Below, piece by piece: positions 1 to 11,941 of a stretch of 64,000 nucleotides of DNA. The translations under genes were made by a program, and so were the position numbers. Positions within the stretch are counted from its first letter, which is position 1, and each line of letters opens with the position of its first letter. The stretch spans positions 89,783,741 through 89,847,740 of the forward strand of contig CM041465.1 of assembly GCA_023213395.1 (NCBI GenBank), in the 5' to 3' direction. This DNA comes from Cycas panzhihuaensis (lineage: Eukaryota > Cycadophyta). The notes beneath the pieces were generated by a model. It was given only the letters and a program-made list of their open reading frames with translations, was not told where the DNA came from and searched no databases.

Positions 1-3000
1 ATATTACATGTGTCCTTTACTTACATTGTGTAAAGGATGTCTTAAACATGTTATGCTTATTTCTTATTTTTCTAGATGAATATACTTATCTTAGGTCACT
101 ACTTCCTTATCCCATTGAGGTAACTTATTATGAGTCTCCCTTTCAAATCACTTGGTTCAATCAGCATAACGAGAAACTTCTATGCATATGCCTTTAAACC
201 CCTTACCTTTAAAAGGTGAGATGTCCCCCTTTAGATACCTCACCCATATTGAATCCAACATAAAGGAGAGAAATTAGAGAGATTAACATGATTACTATAA
301 CCTCTCTCCCAACCAAGACAACCATTTAGAGGATATTGCACCATCTCTCATTCATATGTCCCCTCCTACAAACCTTCCCCCAACTGATGAGTCTAGTTTT
401 CATCAAATTATATAATCATATTAGGAATTCCCCAAGTAACTTGGTCCATCCTTGAATATTCCTATGATTATAAATATCCCTATAAAATCAAGACCACATC
501 CTTCCTTTAAAGACAACTTCCCTAGATTTACCTTGTCATTCTCCTTCTCAGCTTGAAGGCTCTATCTTTAAAGACCTCCTTTATCTTGATCATTCTAAGA
601 ATGATGAGGTAATTCTAGAGCATTTAGCTAAAGCCTCACATAATATCCTATCTAATCATCATAAACTTGGTTTTAACAAGTACTTGTACCCTGATTTACC
701 TTTGGCTAGTTTGAATTAGCCTTCATAATATCCTCTATCTTTTACAAGTCCTACCCCTCCTCACTTCGAGGAAGGGAATGTCATGCTTGTCAAGGAAATA
801 ATAGACATTGATTTATAGATTGGTGACACTCTAAGAATCATTAAAGTTTGAGTAAATTACTCCCCAAAGGAAGCAAAATAACTTAAAGAGCTCTTCCAAT
901 ATCTCACATCAATCTTTACCTAGGATTATAGTCATATGTAGGGCTTTCACCCTAATGTTGTAGTCCACAACATCACTACAATCCCATGATCCAAACCTAA
1001 AAGGCAAAAGAAAAGACCCATTCACCCTCATTTATCTATGATCATTAATCAAGAAGTTAAGAAACTGATAAAAGTGGGCTTTATTGAAAGTATCAACTAT
1101 TTTTAATGGGTGTTTAACATCATTCCCATTACTAAAAAGAATAGATCAATTTGAATATGCATTAGTTTTTATGATATCTATGATATTTGACTAAAGGATA
1201 ATTTCCCTCTCCTATTACTAGATCAAACTTATGACCAAACCACTAGATTTAAGGTTATGTCACTCATGGATAATTTTTTAGGATATAATTAAATTCTTAT
1301 CTACCCTAAAGACTATCATAGGACTATTTTTACAACCCTATGGGCGACATTCACATACAAGGTCATGTTATTTGGATTGAAAAATATTGGAACCACTTAC
1401 CAATAGGAAATGGTTTTCATATTCCATGACCAAATTAGAGTCATAATAGCCATCTACCTAGATGACATGCTTTCCCTATCCTATTATAGGAAAGATCACA
1501 TTTAGGATTTGAGGACCATCTTTAGGTAATATGACAAATATCATTTATGTCTTAATCTAACCAAATATATATTTGTTATCAATTCAGGTAAAATGTTGGG
1601 AAACATAATTTCTCGAGATGGTATTAGAGTGGATCCTAAAAAAATAAGGACCATCATTGAGATGCCCCTCCCATAAAATCAAAATTAATTAAAGTTATTT
1701 CTTGTTAAGTTGGATTTTCTATGACAGTTCATTATAGACTTTGTATTAAATGTCAAGCCTCTCATTGGTCTTCTTAAGAAAGGGGCTTCCTTAAATTGGA
1801 CTATACCTATCTAAAAATCTTTCAAAAGATTAAAGCAACCCTTAGTTTCCAATCTTGTACTTACTCTTCCCCTCTTCAATAAGCCCTTCATCTTATATAC
1901 ATCTTCCATGGAATAATCCCTTGGGAGCATGCTTTCAGAAGAAGATGAATTTGGTAAGGAGTGGGCCATTTACTTTATAAATAAAACTCTCATTGTTATT
2001 GAATTTAACTACTTTCCTTTAGAGAAAAAATGCTTATCTTTGGTTTTTTCCACCAAGAAGCTATACCATTATCTTCTTGTAATGCAACCTCTATTATTAT
2101 GTAGTCTAATCCTATTTGCTTCTTGCTCACCAAGAGAAATCTCAAGGGACGGGCAAGTAAATTGGCACTCCTTTTATAAGAGTTTAACCTTTACATAGTT
2201 AATCATAAATCTAAAAAAAACATGGTAATTTTTGAAATGATAGTAGAAGCACCATTGCAAAATCTTGCTAATGAGACCATCAATGATAGGCTCCCTAACA
2301 AGTAGATCCTTTAGGTGATGTTGTACCTCTATAAGAGGTATGATATAGAGAGATCAAGTCTTATCTCTTAGACCAAACCTTTCCTTATTTCATCTCCTCT
2401 AAGAAAAGGAATGAATAAGGGATACTACTCATTAATACCTACTCCTAGAAGGTATCCTTTATAAGCACTCCTTTAATGGAGTTTTGTTAAGGTGTCTCTC
2501 ATCCTCTAAGGCTCAAACCACCTTAACAGAATGCCATGATGGCATATATGGAGGCCACATTGTTGGTCAGTCGATAGCCCCACATATCCTTTGAATGGGG
2601 TACTATTAGCTATCACTATTTAATGATGCCCATGCTTATATCCAAAAGTATGAAATTTGTCAATTGCACACCACTTTGATACACCAACCTACTTAATCTC
2701 TCAAGTTCATTATTTCTCCATGGCCTTTTTCCTAATGGGGGCTTATCCTTATTGGTCAAATCTACCCACCTCTTTTGAGTGTTCATAAGTTTATATTGAT
2801 TTCCATGAAGTACTTTACTAAGTGAAGTAAAGTCATTATGTTAGTCTCTATAACTAGAAAGATTATTGCCATAGTTATCTTCTAGTACATTATTTACATA
2901 TTCAAGACTTCTCACATTATATCACTGATAATGGAACTCTCTTTTGTAACTCACAGGTAACTAAATTATGTGAAAATTTGCATATTACCCATTACATGTC

Positions 3001-3600
3001 ATCACCTAACCATCTTTAGGCCAATGGTTAAGTTAAAGCCTTCAGTAAGATATTAGTAAGAATTTTGGCTAAGACTATGGCTAACTCCCATCAAGATTGG
3101 AATGTTCAATTATTTATTACATTATAGGCCTATCAAACCTCTATTAGAAATGCAATTAGGATGATGTCATTCTCTTTGATCTATGGCTTTGAATCCATTC
3201 TACTTCTTAAGGTAGAAATTCCATATTTATGTGTTTCTCTGAAACACTTCACTAATGAAGAATGCTAGAGAGAAACATGCCTTTTATAACTAGAAAAAAT
3301 AGATGAAACATGCTTAATTACCTAATAAAATAATCTAACTTCTAAAACTAGAGCTCAAGTACGTCATGATAGGTAGTTTAAGACCTTATAAGTTTCATAT
3401 TAATGACAAGGTACTCAAGCTCTAGTATCTTCATAATAAATAATGAAAGTTCATCCCCAAGTAGGTAGGACATTTTCTTATAATTGAAGATCTTGAGAAT
3501 GGTACATATCATATTTCCACCCTTGACAGTCTTGAGCTTCAAAAGCTGGTCAATTTGCAGTTTCTATGAAGATTTTATGCTTGAAATAAGAACACGTCTA
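1..3600 (+). pseudogene. Degenerate Ty3/gypsy pol polyprotein (Tat/Athila-like)
   Basis: Reading across stops gives an ordered gypsy pol. A pre-RT linker covers about 790-1020. RT starts near 1020 with a motif ending KKLIKVGFIESI, and the active site reads AIYLDDML near 1448. 'ISRDGIRVDPKKI' follows near 1610, and RNase H spans about 1890-2100 (SMEXSLGSML, YFPLEKKCLSLVF). The integrase zinc-binding and core region runs about 2530-3240, and an integrase C-terminal segment (GHFLIIEDLENGTYHI) lies near 3465-3590. There is no chromodomain, and the linker wording fits the non-chromovirus Tat/Athila group. Many stops replace Gln/Trp codons and several frameshifts are present. Its 5' part (gag, protease, 5' LTR) lies outside the window. 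I am sure of the gypsy assignment and less sure of the lineage. Confidence 0.85.
1929..2198 (+). pseudogene. Gypsy RNase H fragment, longest open stretch of the pol
   Basis: This 89-codon open stretch is a piece of the gypsy RNase H domain rather than an independent gene. It begins just after the segment equivalent to 'YTSSMEXSLGSML' and contains 'EWAIYFINKTL', 'EFNYFPLEKKCLSLVFSTKKLYHYLL', the usual thumb-to-RNase H wording of gypsy elements. The ATG at 1929 is an internal Met. The last third is out of frame with the family and is probably shadow coding. Confidence 0.7.
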
Positions 3601-4977
3601 ACTCCACAAAGAGTATAAACTATGCCTTCAAGACATTCATCTACTAATGGGCCTAAACTATGGTATTTTCCCCCATCCTATAAGATAAACATCCCTAAGT
3701 AATTAGGCTAAAACAATGACTCTAAAATTCATATTATTTAATAAGCTTAAAATATGGTTAATTTTTCACTCTCTCTTTTTTCAAATACCACTTCAACATA
3801 GATATAAGACTTCTCTTTTACTATTTTATTTCTGTAATTAAGTTTGGTACATTTTGTATATGAATCACTCCCAAAAATCATGTAAGGCTATTGTCCCACC
3901 ACAAGACATAGGCATTGTTTATTATACACACTTATTCATACCTCACTTGCTTCAACTAAAGTAATTTATCTAGCCAAAATCTTTTACCCCTCTTAGGCTA
4001 TGTACTTGGGAAGAAAGGGAGTCCTTAGCTTCCATTACCAATGTAATAGTTAGATATAAGTTAAGACAGTCAACTTCTTCCTCTATGTGAGATATCCTAC
4101 TTTTAAGTTCTTTACTAAACAACTTTTGATCTTGACCTACTTCTTCCTCTTACAACCTTACAACTATCTTGGTAGGCTTATACATATTTTACCTTTACTT
4201 GTCCAACCTTTTAGGGTGGTTCCTAATATTTCTCAACTATTCTCCTAAAGTTTATTGTTCATTCTACCATCACCCTTAACACTCTAAGACACTTTGATCT
4301 AGAGATCTTTTAGCTCTTGCGATTCAATCTTTAAGGATTTAGATTTGTGTTTTCTCATTTTCTTGGTTTCATTAAAAACGTCATCCTTGTTGTAGTTGAA
4401 GAGTTTTAATATTTTATGGTTAGGCCAATCATCGATCACCTAAGTTTGTTTCTTCCTTTTTTTCATCATATCTTAGGAAAAACTATGTTATGTATGCCTA
4501 ATTCAACATGACCCTCATATGAACCATTGTATGGAATGACCTAGATAGTAGTAGAAGTTAAAAAAAGAAAAGAAAAGACCCAAAAAAATAAAATAAAAGC
4601 AATCTAAGAAAGATAAATATCCCTTTATATTTCCACCCTCTAATTATCTAGACTAAGTCACATGATAACTTCATCTCCACCTATACTAGTGTAGTTTAGG
4701 TTCATTAGGGTGCATCATTTAGGACCTTCAAATCTAATTATTTAGGCCCACCATAGCCTCAATTATTATTGAAATCTATTTAGAATCGAGTAGTATTTTA
4801 GCTTTATTTGTGTTTAGAGAGTTGTTCTTATGGTGACCAAACCTAACCATGATCCTATCTTCTCTTCATCTTATAGTTGAAACTAAGTTTCTTATATAGG
4901 ACCATTTCCTTGTAAGTTTATTCCTATAACATCCTTATATCTATCATTTTGTCTTTAATTTTTTATCCCTTTTTATC
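3601..4977 (+). other. AT-rich spacer between gypsy integrase and RNase H ORF
   Basis: No recognisable domain in either strand. It lies downstream of the integrase C-terminus and upstream of the separate RNase H reading frame, both on the + strand, so it may be the 3' spacer of the same retroelement. A purine run of lysine-like codons (aaaagaaaagaaaagacc) occurs near 4562. No convincing LTR or polypurine tract was found here. Confidence 0.4.
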
Positions 4978-5308
4978 ATGCCATTGACCATATATACTGA
5001 TGTAGATAGTCAAGGCAATTTGAGGCCATCTACTATTGCATGGATAGTTTGTGACCAAACGTGCAATGTGTTGACCTTTGCTGGCATGTTTTTACCTCAA
5101 GCAAGTAATAATGAAGCCAAGTATATTTTTATCATAAGAGCTATAACTAATGTTTTATAATTTCATAATGGTTTTATTCTTTTTTTTTAATTCCTAAGTA
5201 GTAGACTTCTAATATGTCAGTACCTATCACATTCATTTATCTTGTTTATGCTCCTTTCATACTCAGGCTTTGGCATTGTTTTCCTATTTCTTATTTATTA
5301 CTATCTAA
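4978..5308 (+). pseudogene. Archaeal-type RNase H (aRNH) domain, 5' part, split by a solo LTR
   Basis: Opens with MPLTIYTDVDSQGNLRPS and then 'ASNNEAKYIFIIRAI'. These match the first Asp block and the NNEAEY glutamate block of type I archaeal-like RNases H, the extra RNase H known in plant Tat elements and some plant LINEs. The start ATG at 4978 is directly before the domain, so it looks like its own ORF downstream of pol. The frame then decays (stop at 5158, T-run near 5180). It resumes near 5200 with a 'QALALFSYFLFIT' segment up to the solo LTR at 5309. The remaining C-terminal end is at 5922-5970. Whether it belonged to the upstream gypsy element is inference from strand and position. Confidence 0.7.
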
Positions 5309-5916
5309 TGTTAGGTAATATGACAACAATGGTTGAAGGCTAAAATTTTGATATATTGGAAACATGATTTCCCCCCCAAACCTTCCTTGGGGGATTCCAA
5401 GAGGGGCGGAAGCCCCTGTTGGCTAGGGGGGTGTGGGGGAGAAATTGTCCCAAAATTTTAGTACTAGAAAGTATATTAAATTATAAAGAGAATCAGGGTC
5501 GTTCGCTCAAAATACCCTAGATTCTACGGTCAAGATTTATGCCTTAAATGACCCTCTCATGTAGCCTGATTTAGGAAATTTTTCATTATGTTTATAGTGT
5601 TCAATGTACTATGAGGAGTTGGGTGGCTAGTTGTTATTGTTGTCAGCACTCTGCTACAAGATTATGTACATTTTCTCCATTCTACAATAATAAAGACCAA
5701 TACCTTTACTGTGTGGATGTTTCCCTAGCACACTGCTAAGGTTTTACCACGTTATATCTAGTGTATATGTGATTCTTGGCTTTCTTATTCATTTTATTAT
5801 TTTATCTCTGGTTTAAGAACTTGCATGTTAATTTTAGTTTTGATTCCTATAACTAGTTGCAAGAATAGTTTACATCTTGTTGGTGGTTTAAGGGTTGGGA
5901 CCTCCTCTTCTCAACA
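5309..5916 (+). mobile_element. Solo LTR, family S, copy 1
   Basis: 608-bp LTR starting TGTTAGGTAATATGAC and ending CTTCTCAACA (TG...CA). It is flanked by a 5-bp duplication, TCTAA at 5304-5308 and TCCAA at 5917-5921, differing by one transition. It has no internal region on either side, so it is a solo LTR. A C/G-rich block (about 5370-5450) and a conserved stretch ending GATGTTTCCCTAGCA (about 5717-5740) are shared with three other copies in this window. It interrupts the aRNH reading frame. Confidence 0.9.
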
Positions 5917-5991
5917 TCCAACATATCTCACATAGTTAAAACATTAAAGCTAACTCTCTAGTCTCATATTTTAGAGGGCCATTACTCTTAG
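5917..5991 (+). pseudogene. aRNH domain, C-terminal end after the solo LTR
   Basis: If the solo LTR and one copy of its target duplication are discounted, the reading frame of the 4978 RNase H continues here with 'HISHS' and 'NIKANSL'. This matches the family's last block (H-I-x-R-x-x-N-x-x-AD-x-LA), with Asp to Asn at the final catalytic position. The copia element at 5992 then cuts the region again; the CTTAG duplicated by that insertion is at 5987-5991. Confidence 0.6.
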
Positions 5992-6258
5992 TATTAAAAT
6001 CGGAGCAAACTAAATTGAATATGCACACACCAATCACAGAAACAAGTACGTAAGGAGATTCAATGGTTAAACCCACCTCAGAATATCGAGTATATTGGAT
6101 CCAAAAAATATTAGAGTACAAATGGTCTTCGGGTATTTATAGATCTGTAAGACCAAAAATATTAAATATCTTTTATATACGTTAGCCCAAACAAATAATG
6201 ATAAAGATTTGTATACAATAATAGAGTACATTTACATTAGTCAGGTAATATTTTAACG
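5992..6258 (-). repeat. 3' LTR of copia element 1
   Basis: 267 bp. On the + strand it begins TATTAAAATCGGAGC (TG to TA at the terminus) and ends GGTAATATTTTAACG. It aligns without gaps to 11942-12208. By eye I count about 29 differences, all but two of them transitions. Confidence 0.92.
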
Positions 6259-6267
6259 TCCCCTCTT
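6259..6267 (-). promoter_or_regulatory. Polypurine tract of copia element 1
   Basis: On the - strand the tract AAGAGGGGA directly abuts the 3' LTR. This is the expected position and composition of the plus-strand priming site. Confidence 0.8.
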
Positions 6268-6429
6268 AATGTAAATGTTGGTCTTCAAAATTATGAAGTA
6301 TCTAACCTTTGTCCTAGAAGGGAGATTCCCCTTGAAGACTAAGCCCCAAATTTACATGAATCTTCAAAAATTGATCTTCAGTAAGGGCCTCCATGAACAT
6401 GTCAATAAGTTACTCCTCACTTGGACAAT

Positions 6430-7860
6430 ATTCAACCTACATCTTTCCTAATCCAATTAACTCACATATGTAATGATGATGAATTTTGATGTGCTTCATA
6501 TGTGCATAAAATTCTAGACTCTTTGAAAGTCGAATAGTACTTTAATTATCATTATGGATAATAGGAGTGCTAGATGATACTCTAAGTGTCTCCAAAAGTC
6601 CCTACAACCATACAACTTCCCTTGTACCAACACTTAGACTTTGATACTCTACTTATGTAGAAGATAAGGCCACGGTAGATTGCTAACAGATAAACCTATT
6701 TCTAATGCCTAAAATATATCTTGCAGTTAATTTTTGGTCTTCAGCATCTTCGCCCCAATCAACATCTATATACCCATACAATTTTGCCTTTCCACCATGA
6801 AGGTATTCAATACCTAAACTAAGTGTACCCTTAATATACTTCAAAATCCTCTTTACTGCACTCAAATGTGGCTTTGGGGGAATTTGCATGAAATAAGATA
6901 CTAATCCAATAGCATAGGTAATATCAGGTCTAGTATGAGTTAGATAAATCAAACTCCCTATGATACAATGTCCCATCTATAGCTAGTTTATCCATGTTCT
7001 TTAGAAGTTGAGTGCCTTACATACATGGTGTCCTAGTAGGTTCACAATCCTTCATCCTAAATTTCTCAAGTAGGGATTGAGCATACCTTGTCTACAACAT
7101 CATGATGTAGTCTTTCATCTACCTAATCTCGATTCCTAAGAAGTGATGAAGAGGACCAAGATCTGTCATATCAAAGTTATGACCCAAAGAGGTCTTTGTA
7201 TCTACAATAGTCTTGCTACAATTTCCTATAATAATGTCATCCACATATAAAACAACAAGAACTATTGAAGATGCTCTCTTTCTAATATAAAGACTTGGTT
7301 CAAAATCTATTGTCACAAAACCATCTTCCTTTAATCTGGCATCAATCTATTTATACTAAGCACATAGTGCTTATTTTAGGCCATAAAGAGATTTCTTTAA
7401 GCGACACACTAAATGCTCTTGTTCTTTCTTCACAAAACCTAGAGGTTGGGCCATATAGGTCTTATCTTTTAAGTCTCTATGAAGAAATGTGGAATTTACG
7501 TCCATTTGATGTAACACCTAACCAAATGTAGCTGCTAAAGTAAGGATCAATCAGACCGTTGAAATCTTAGATACTGGTGCAAAAGTCTCTTTATAATTGA
7601 TTCTTTCTTTCTGTTTAAAACCTTGAGCTACAAGTCTAGCTTTATATTTATCTACTTCACCATTGGAGTGATACTTTACCTTGTAGACCCACTTGTAGCA
7701 AACCAAGTTCTTTGAGAGAGAAAGTAGAACTAAATCCCATGTATTATTCTTCATAAGAGAACAAAATTCTTCCACCATTGTAACTTTCAATTGCGGATCT
7801 TCCTTCACTTCTTCAAATGAAATAAAGTCGCAGGAATCATTGGTGTTCATCACTAAGGCT
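6430..7860 (-). pseudogene. Copia RT and RNase H, element 1
   Basis: RT fragments in order on the - strand: 7853-7551 (NNTWDLVLLSL, KWVYKVKYHSNGEVDKYKARLVAQGF), then 7316-7119 with the active site VLYVDDIIIG and 'LGPLHHFLGIEI'. Then 6976-6683 ([38 protein letters not shown]), the RT/RNase H connection. RNase H continues past 6683 with a segment equivalent to LSSTEAEY (here LSSTXVEYQS) and 'IIHNDN', ending near 6430. The YVDD motif is intact; stops and shifts break the frame at least four times. Confidence 0.88.
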
Positions 7861-8942
7861 TAACTAGCATGTTGACTCCTTATCCTTCAACCATCTTCTA
7901 GATTTTCAATTGTCATACCAGAATCATCAATGGTTCTTCTTGCCTATAATGGAACATAGGGTGTAGACCATGTTTCATCATGTGATGGATCCTCTATATA
8001 ACTTCCACTAGGTCCTACTTTGATATCATTCTGTGAAATAGGATCATATACCTATAAATCTATTGAATCACGACTCGAAAAAGGTAGAAGTGGAGGATAA
8101 AATATATCTTCAGATGATCTATCAACATGATATGTTATCAACTCATCAAACTTAACATCCCAACTAATCAAGATTTTCTCCCCCTGCGGATCCCAAAGTC
8201 TATAAGCCTTACTCTCTAAAGAGTACCCCACTAAAATACACTTTAAACTCTTGTGATCTAATTTCCTCTAATTTTCGTCTAGGATATGTGCATAAGCAAT
8301 GCACCCAAATACCTTAAAATAGTTAATAGAAGGTTTCTGACTGGTCCAACATTCTTTAGAGGTAATGCCACAAACAACAAAAGTAGGTACCCTATTCAAA
8401 ATATGAATTATTGTTGCCATAGCTTCTGCCCAAAACTTGGGAGGCAAACTCTTACCATATACCATGCACCTCGCTATTTCCATTATGGTATAATTTTTTC
8501 TTTCTGCTACACCATTTTGCTATGGGGTATATGGGACAATAAATTCTTGCTTGATATATTTGGTAAGATAAAGATGATGAAAGGCATTGCTATCATACTC
8601 CTTTCTATTATCACTTCTTAATATCTTAATTTTCATACCGCATTCATTTTCAACACAAGTTTTCCATTCATAAAATCTATCAAATACATCAGACTTATTC
8701 TTTAAAAAGAAAACCTAGGTTTTTCTGTTGAAATCATCCACAAACACAAGTACATAGTGAGCTCTAGAAATAGAAGGATTAGATAATGGATCCATCAAAT
8801 CTATATGGACAAGTCCTAATTTCTCTTTTTCCCTCCAAGCATTATCTTTAGCAAAAGGATAACGATGATGTTTTCCATATATACATCCCTCACAAGCACC
8901 CTTTGAACATTGAATATAAGGTAAACCAATTACCATTTTCAA
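7861..8942 (-). pseudogene. Copia integrase, element 1
   Basis: Contains the zinc-binding end (CSKGACEGCIYGKHHRYPF, 8915-8860) and the first catalytic Asp in 'LGLVHIDLMDPL'. The core region continues with 'ILRSDN' (second Asp) and 'QNGVAERKN' (Glu). The GKS-LPPKFWAEAMAT segment at 8483-8268 is the classic copia integrase C-terminal wording. The stretch 7861-8260 is a poorly conserved linker to RT. Frame is broken by stops. Confidence 0.87.
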
Positions 8943-9420
8943 TCAATTTATTAAGTTGATGCTCTCATAGTTAAGATGACCTAATCTTTCATGCCATAAC
9001 TCACTCACATCATAAGCACTGGTAATGAAAATATAAGAATCCTTCTTAGTTTTAAAAGACTCAAACACCCAAAAGTTATCCTGTACTTTCCGAGTAGCAA
9101 CAATAGAGTAGTTTTTCTTTGGATCTCTAACTAGACATTTATCATTGTAGAGCTCTATTTTCATACCTTGCTTGTAGATTTTCCAGGCCGAGAGAAGATT
9201 TAGCTTCATTTGAGGCACATAATAAACACCATCAAATTTTCCACCTACAAGTGAAACGGTTCTAATACCTTCTACAGGCAAAACACTAACATCTCTAAGA
9301 ATTATGTTAGCATCAATTGAACATGTATCTAAGGCATCAAAAATATGCTTTTGATAAGTGATGTGTTTTTGAGCACCTAAGTCTAGGATCCAATAGTCTT
9401 TCTTTTTATATGACATTGTT
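8943..9420 (-). pseudogene. Copia protease and GAG_pre-integrase, element 1
   Basis: A 157-codon open stretch begins MSYKKKDYWILDLGAQKHIT. This is the aspartic protease active site D-S-G-A with Ser replaced by Leu (DLGA). It continues through 'VYYVPQMKLNLLSAWKI' and ends with 'SELWHERLGHLNYESI', the GAG_pre-integrase His motif. It is the longest open segment of the element. Confidence 0.88.
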
Positions 9421-10249
9421 GAGGCCTGAATACAATGTGTTGGAACACTTTTTCCTTTCTTATCTTGGCTTACCTTACACTTATCCCATTTCTTTGTCTA
9501 ACAGTTTCTTTCCCTGTGACCATCTTTCTTGTAGTAATTACACCTTCCCATGAACTTCTTCTTTTCACAAGAGGTCTCACCAATCTTCTATGTAGACTTA
9601 CTTTCATGGATTATATCCTTCTTTTGTGTCTTCATTATCAATACCTAATTTGAAACAGATCCATCAAGCATCCCATGATGCTTTAATTTGGCATCTTCGG
9701 ATAAGATCATATTTTTTAACAACTCAAAAGACTCACCTTCCATGGCTTCATCACTACCATAAACAGTATAAAAGGTGGCAAATATAGCTGGTAACTTGGA
9801 TATAATAATGGAAAATAACAAAGCATCATCTATTGAGTTTGTCTTTAGCTCAACCAATCTATTTCTCAAATTAGTAATCTTGTTTAAGAAGGTGCTAATG
9901 TTATTTTCGTCTTCTACTTTTGCACTCAATAATTCCATCATGAGGGCAACATGATGATTAGTCTTCTTTTTCTCAAAAGTCTCACATAGTTTGGTCCAAA
10001 TTTCATATGGGATTTCAAGATTGTGTACTAAAGCTGTTTGATATGGGCCAAAGCTAACTTAAGTAAGTCAACAGCCATAAACTATCTTTCTTCAACATAT
10101 ACATGATCTTTTTCATATAAAGGCAGGTTTAATAAAGGTGACTTAGTGATTCCTCATAGTTGGTTTACCATTAAAACAAGCTCCATGTGTGATTTCCACT
10201 TATTAAAATTATTCCCATTGAACATAACTAATGAAGCAAGCTTCTCCAT
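9421..10249 (-). pseudogene. Copia gag with defective zinc knuckle, element 1
   Basis: The probable start is the ATG at 10249-10247 (MEKLASLVMFNGNNFNKWKS). The UBN2-type gag segment at 9941-9645 reads 'FLNKITNLRNRLVELKTN' and 'SKLPAIFATFYTVYGS'. A CCHC zinc knuckle near 9552-9501 reads CNYYKKDGHRERNC, with the second Cys changed to Tyr. The frame has stops where Gln and Trp would be expected. Confidence 0.83.
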
Positions 10250-10639
10250 GATTAAATTAAATGAGAAAACAACTTAGAAGTACAACTAAAACCTAGTCAC
10301 CTCTCTTGAATAACAGACTTAAAACCACAACTCAAGATCAAATTAAGCTAAGCAATCTTCAAAACCTGAAACACTTGAACTAAACACACTTAAGTCTGAT
10401 TGTAAAATACAAATGTATAATGCACTCTTGAACCAATGAAATTGTCCTTCTTGTCACCTAAATACCAACTACTTTCAATGGAAGAAATTGCTACCCAAAG
10501 TATACTTCACTTTAATCACTCAAATATTAATCCTCATTAATAAAGTTACTTCTCATATACGTAACTATCAAAGAAAACAACTCAACAAACAACTATCATA
10601 ATCCATAACCTCAACTAATACACCATTCGAAATACCAAC

Positions 10640-11300
10640 TCCAACACCAAAAATTCTGCAAATGCATCTTACCCAAGGGTGCACCAAGAAATTGAAGTAC
10701 TACTCATTTCAAGACTATAACATAGAGTTCAAGGGTTGTACACACAGCAATGTTGATGCAGATGAATCAAGGTTGACACGTCATAGAGTACAATATGCTA
10801 ATTGCAATGATGTAAATATAACAATAATGCAATGTATACACACAGAGACATAGCACTCAAAACGTGCACCGTTAACATGTAAAGATGCACTGCATATATA
10901 CGATAAATGCAAACAGTGAGATAATGAAAACACACTGTATATCCACAAAAAATGCAGATAGTAAGACATAAAAAATGCACTGTATATACATGAAAAAGCA
11001 AGTTGTGTAGGTGCTAAATACATGAGATTATTCATAGATAGAGAAGATGCCAAACATGTGAGTGTATACGTAGATAGAGAAGATGCCACACATGTGAGAA
11101 TATACACAGTAAAGATGTCAAGCGCACAAGTGTATATACAAATAGAGAAGATGCCAAACATGTGAGAATATATACAATAAAGACATCAAAATGTGAGTGT
11201 ATACATAGATATAGAAGATTCCAAACACGTGAGAATATACACAGTAAAGACATTAAATGGGTGAGCATATACGCAAACATGTATGGCTACTTATATGCAG
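10640..11300 (-). repeat. Tandem repeats in the 5' leader of copia element 1
   Basis: About 11025-11290 holds roughly eight imperfect units of 31-36 bp, built on 'agagaagatgccaaacatgtgag' followed by 'tgtatac' or 'aatatacac'. About 10865-11000 has a looser repeat of about 47 bp built on 'gcactgtatatac'. They lie between the PBS and gag, in untranslated leader. The several overlapping short open frames here are by-products of the repeat. Confidence 0.75.
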
Positions 11301-11929
11301 TGTATACATAGTAGTGAAGAGACAAACTAGGAGATAGGCAACCATACTTTATTCACAGCACAACAACAAACAATGGGCGTAGACTTATATACATTCCAAT
11401 ATTAAATAAAGGTAGCTAAAAATATCTCAATAGTCTCCAAATAATCTATTGATGATGCAATTATAATAAAGGAGAATAGTGGGTTCCTTAGCCAAATAGA
11501 GGAGGAGGGCAATGAAGGGTGACAGAGTGCTATGGTTTATAGATAAAATGCCTCAAGTTTGATTGGACAAATACAAACATTGAAGGTAAAGTGGTTGTCA
11601 ACACAACATACTGACATTCTACAGTAATCCTTAGGTTTAAAATGATGCAAAAACAATAAATATGTATGGACATGTAGAGGAATAGTAGTACATCACTATA
11701 AAGATAGTAGAGCAAGAGGAATAGAGGAATAAAATAAAGTACCTTTAGATGAGACCAGAATAGGGAATCTACAGATCTTTAAGGTCAATTCACCTTCAAA
11801 TCTCTTCTCAAATTTTAAATAAAACTAAGAATAGGGTTGCACCAGCTCTACACGATACCATACTTCTGCACGTCCAACAATCAGATCACGACACCATGTG
11901 GCTCACTTAGTGACATCATACAACCACAA

Positions 11930-11941
11930 GCTCTGACACCA
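11930..11941 (-). promoter_or_regulatory. Primer-binding site of copia element 1
   Basis: On the - strand TGGTGTCAGAGC directly follows the 5' LTR. It differs by one base from the usual TGGTATCAGAGC complementary to the 3' end of initiator methionine tRNA, the common copia primer. Confidence 0.85.

Noticed and set aside
8286-8621. 111-codon + strand frame
   Set aside because: Antisense shadow of the copia integrase on the - strand (8483-8268).
10781-11280. Cys/Leu-rich frames (126, 67 and 82 codons) on the - strand
   Set aside because: They follow the tandem-repeat period in the copia leader and match no family.
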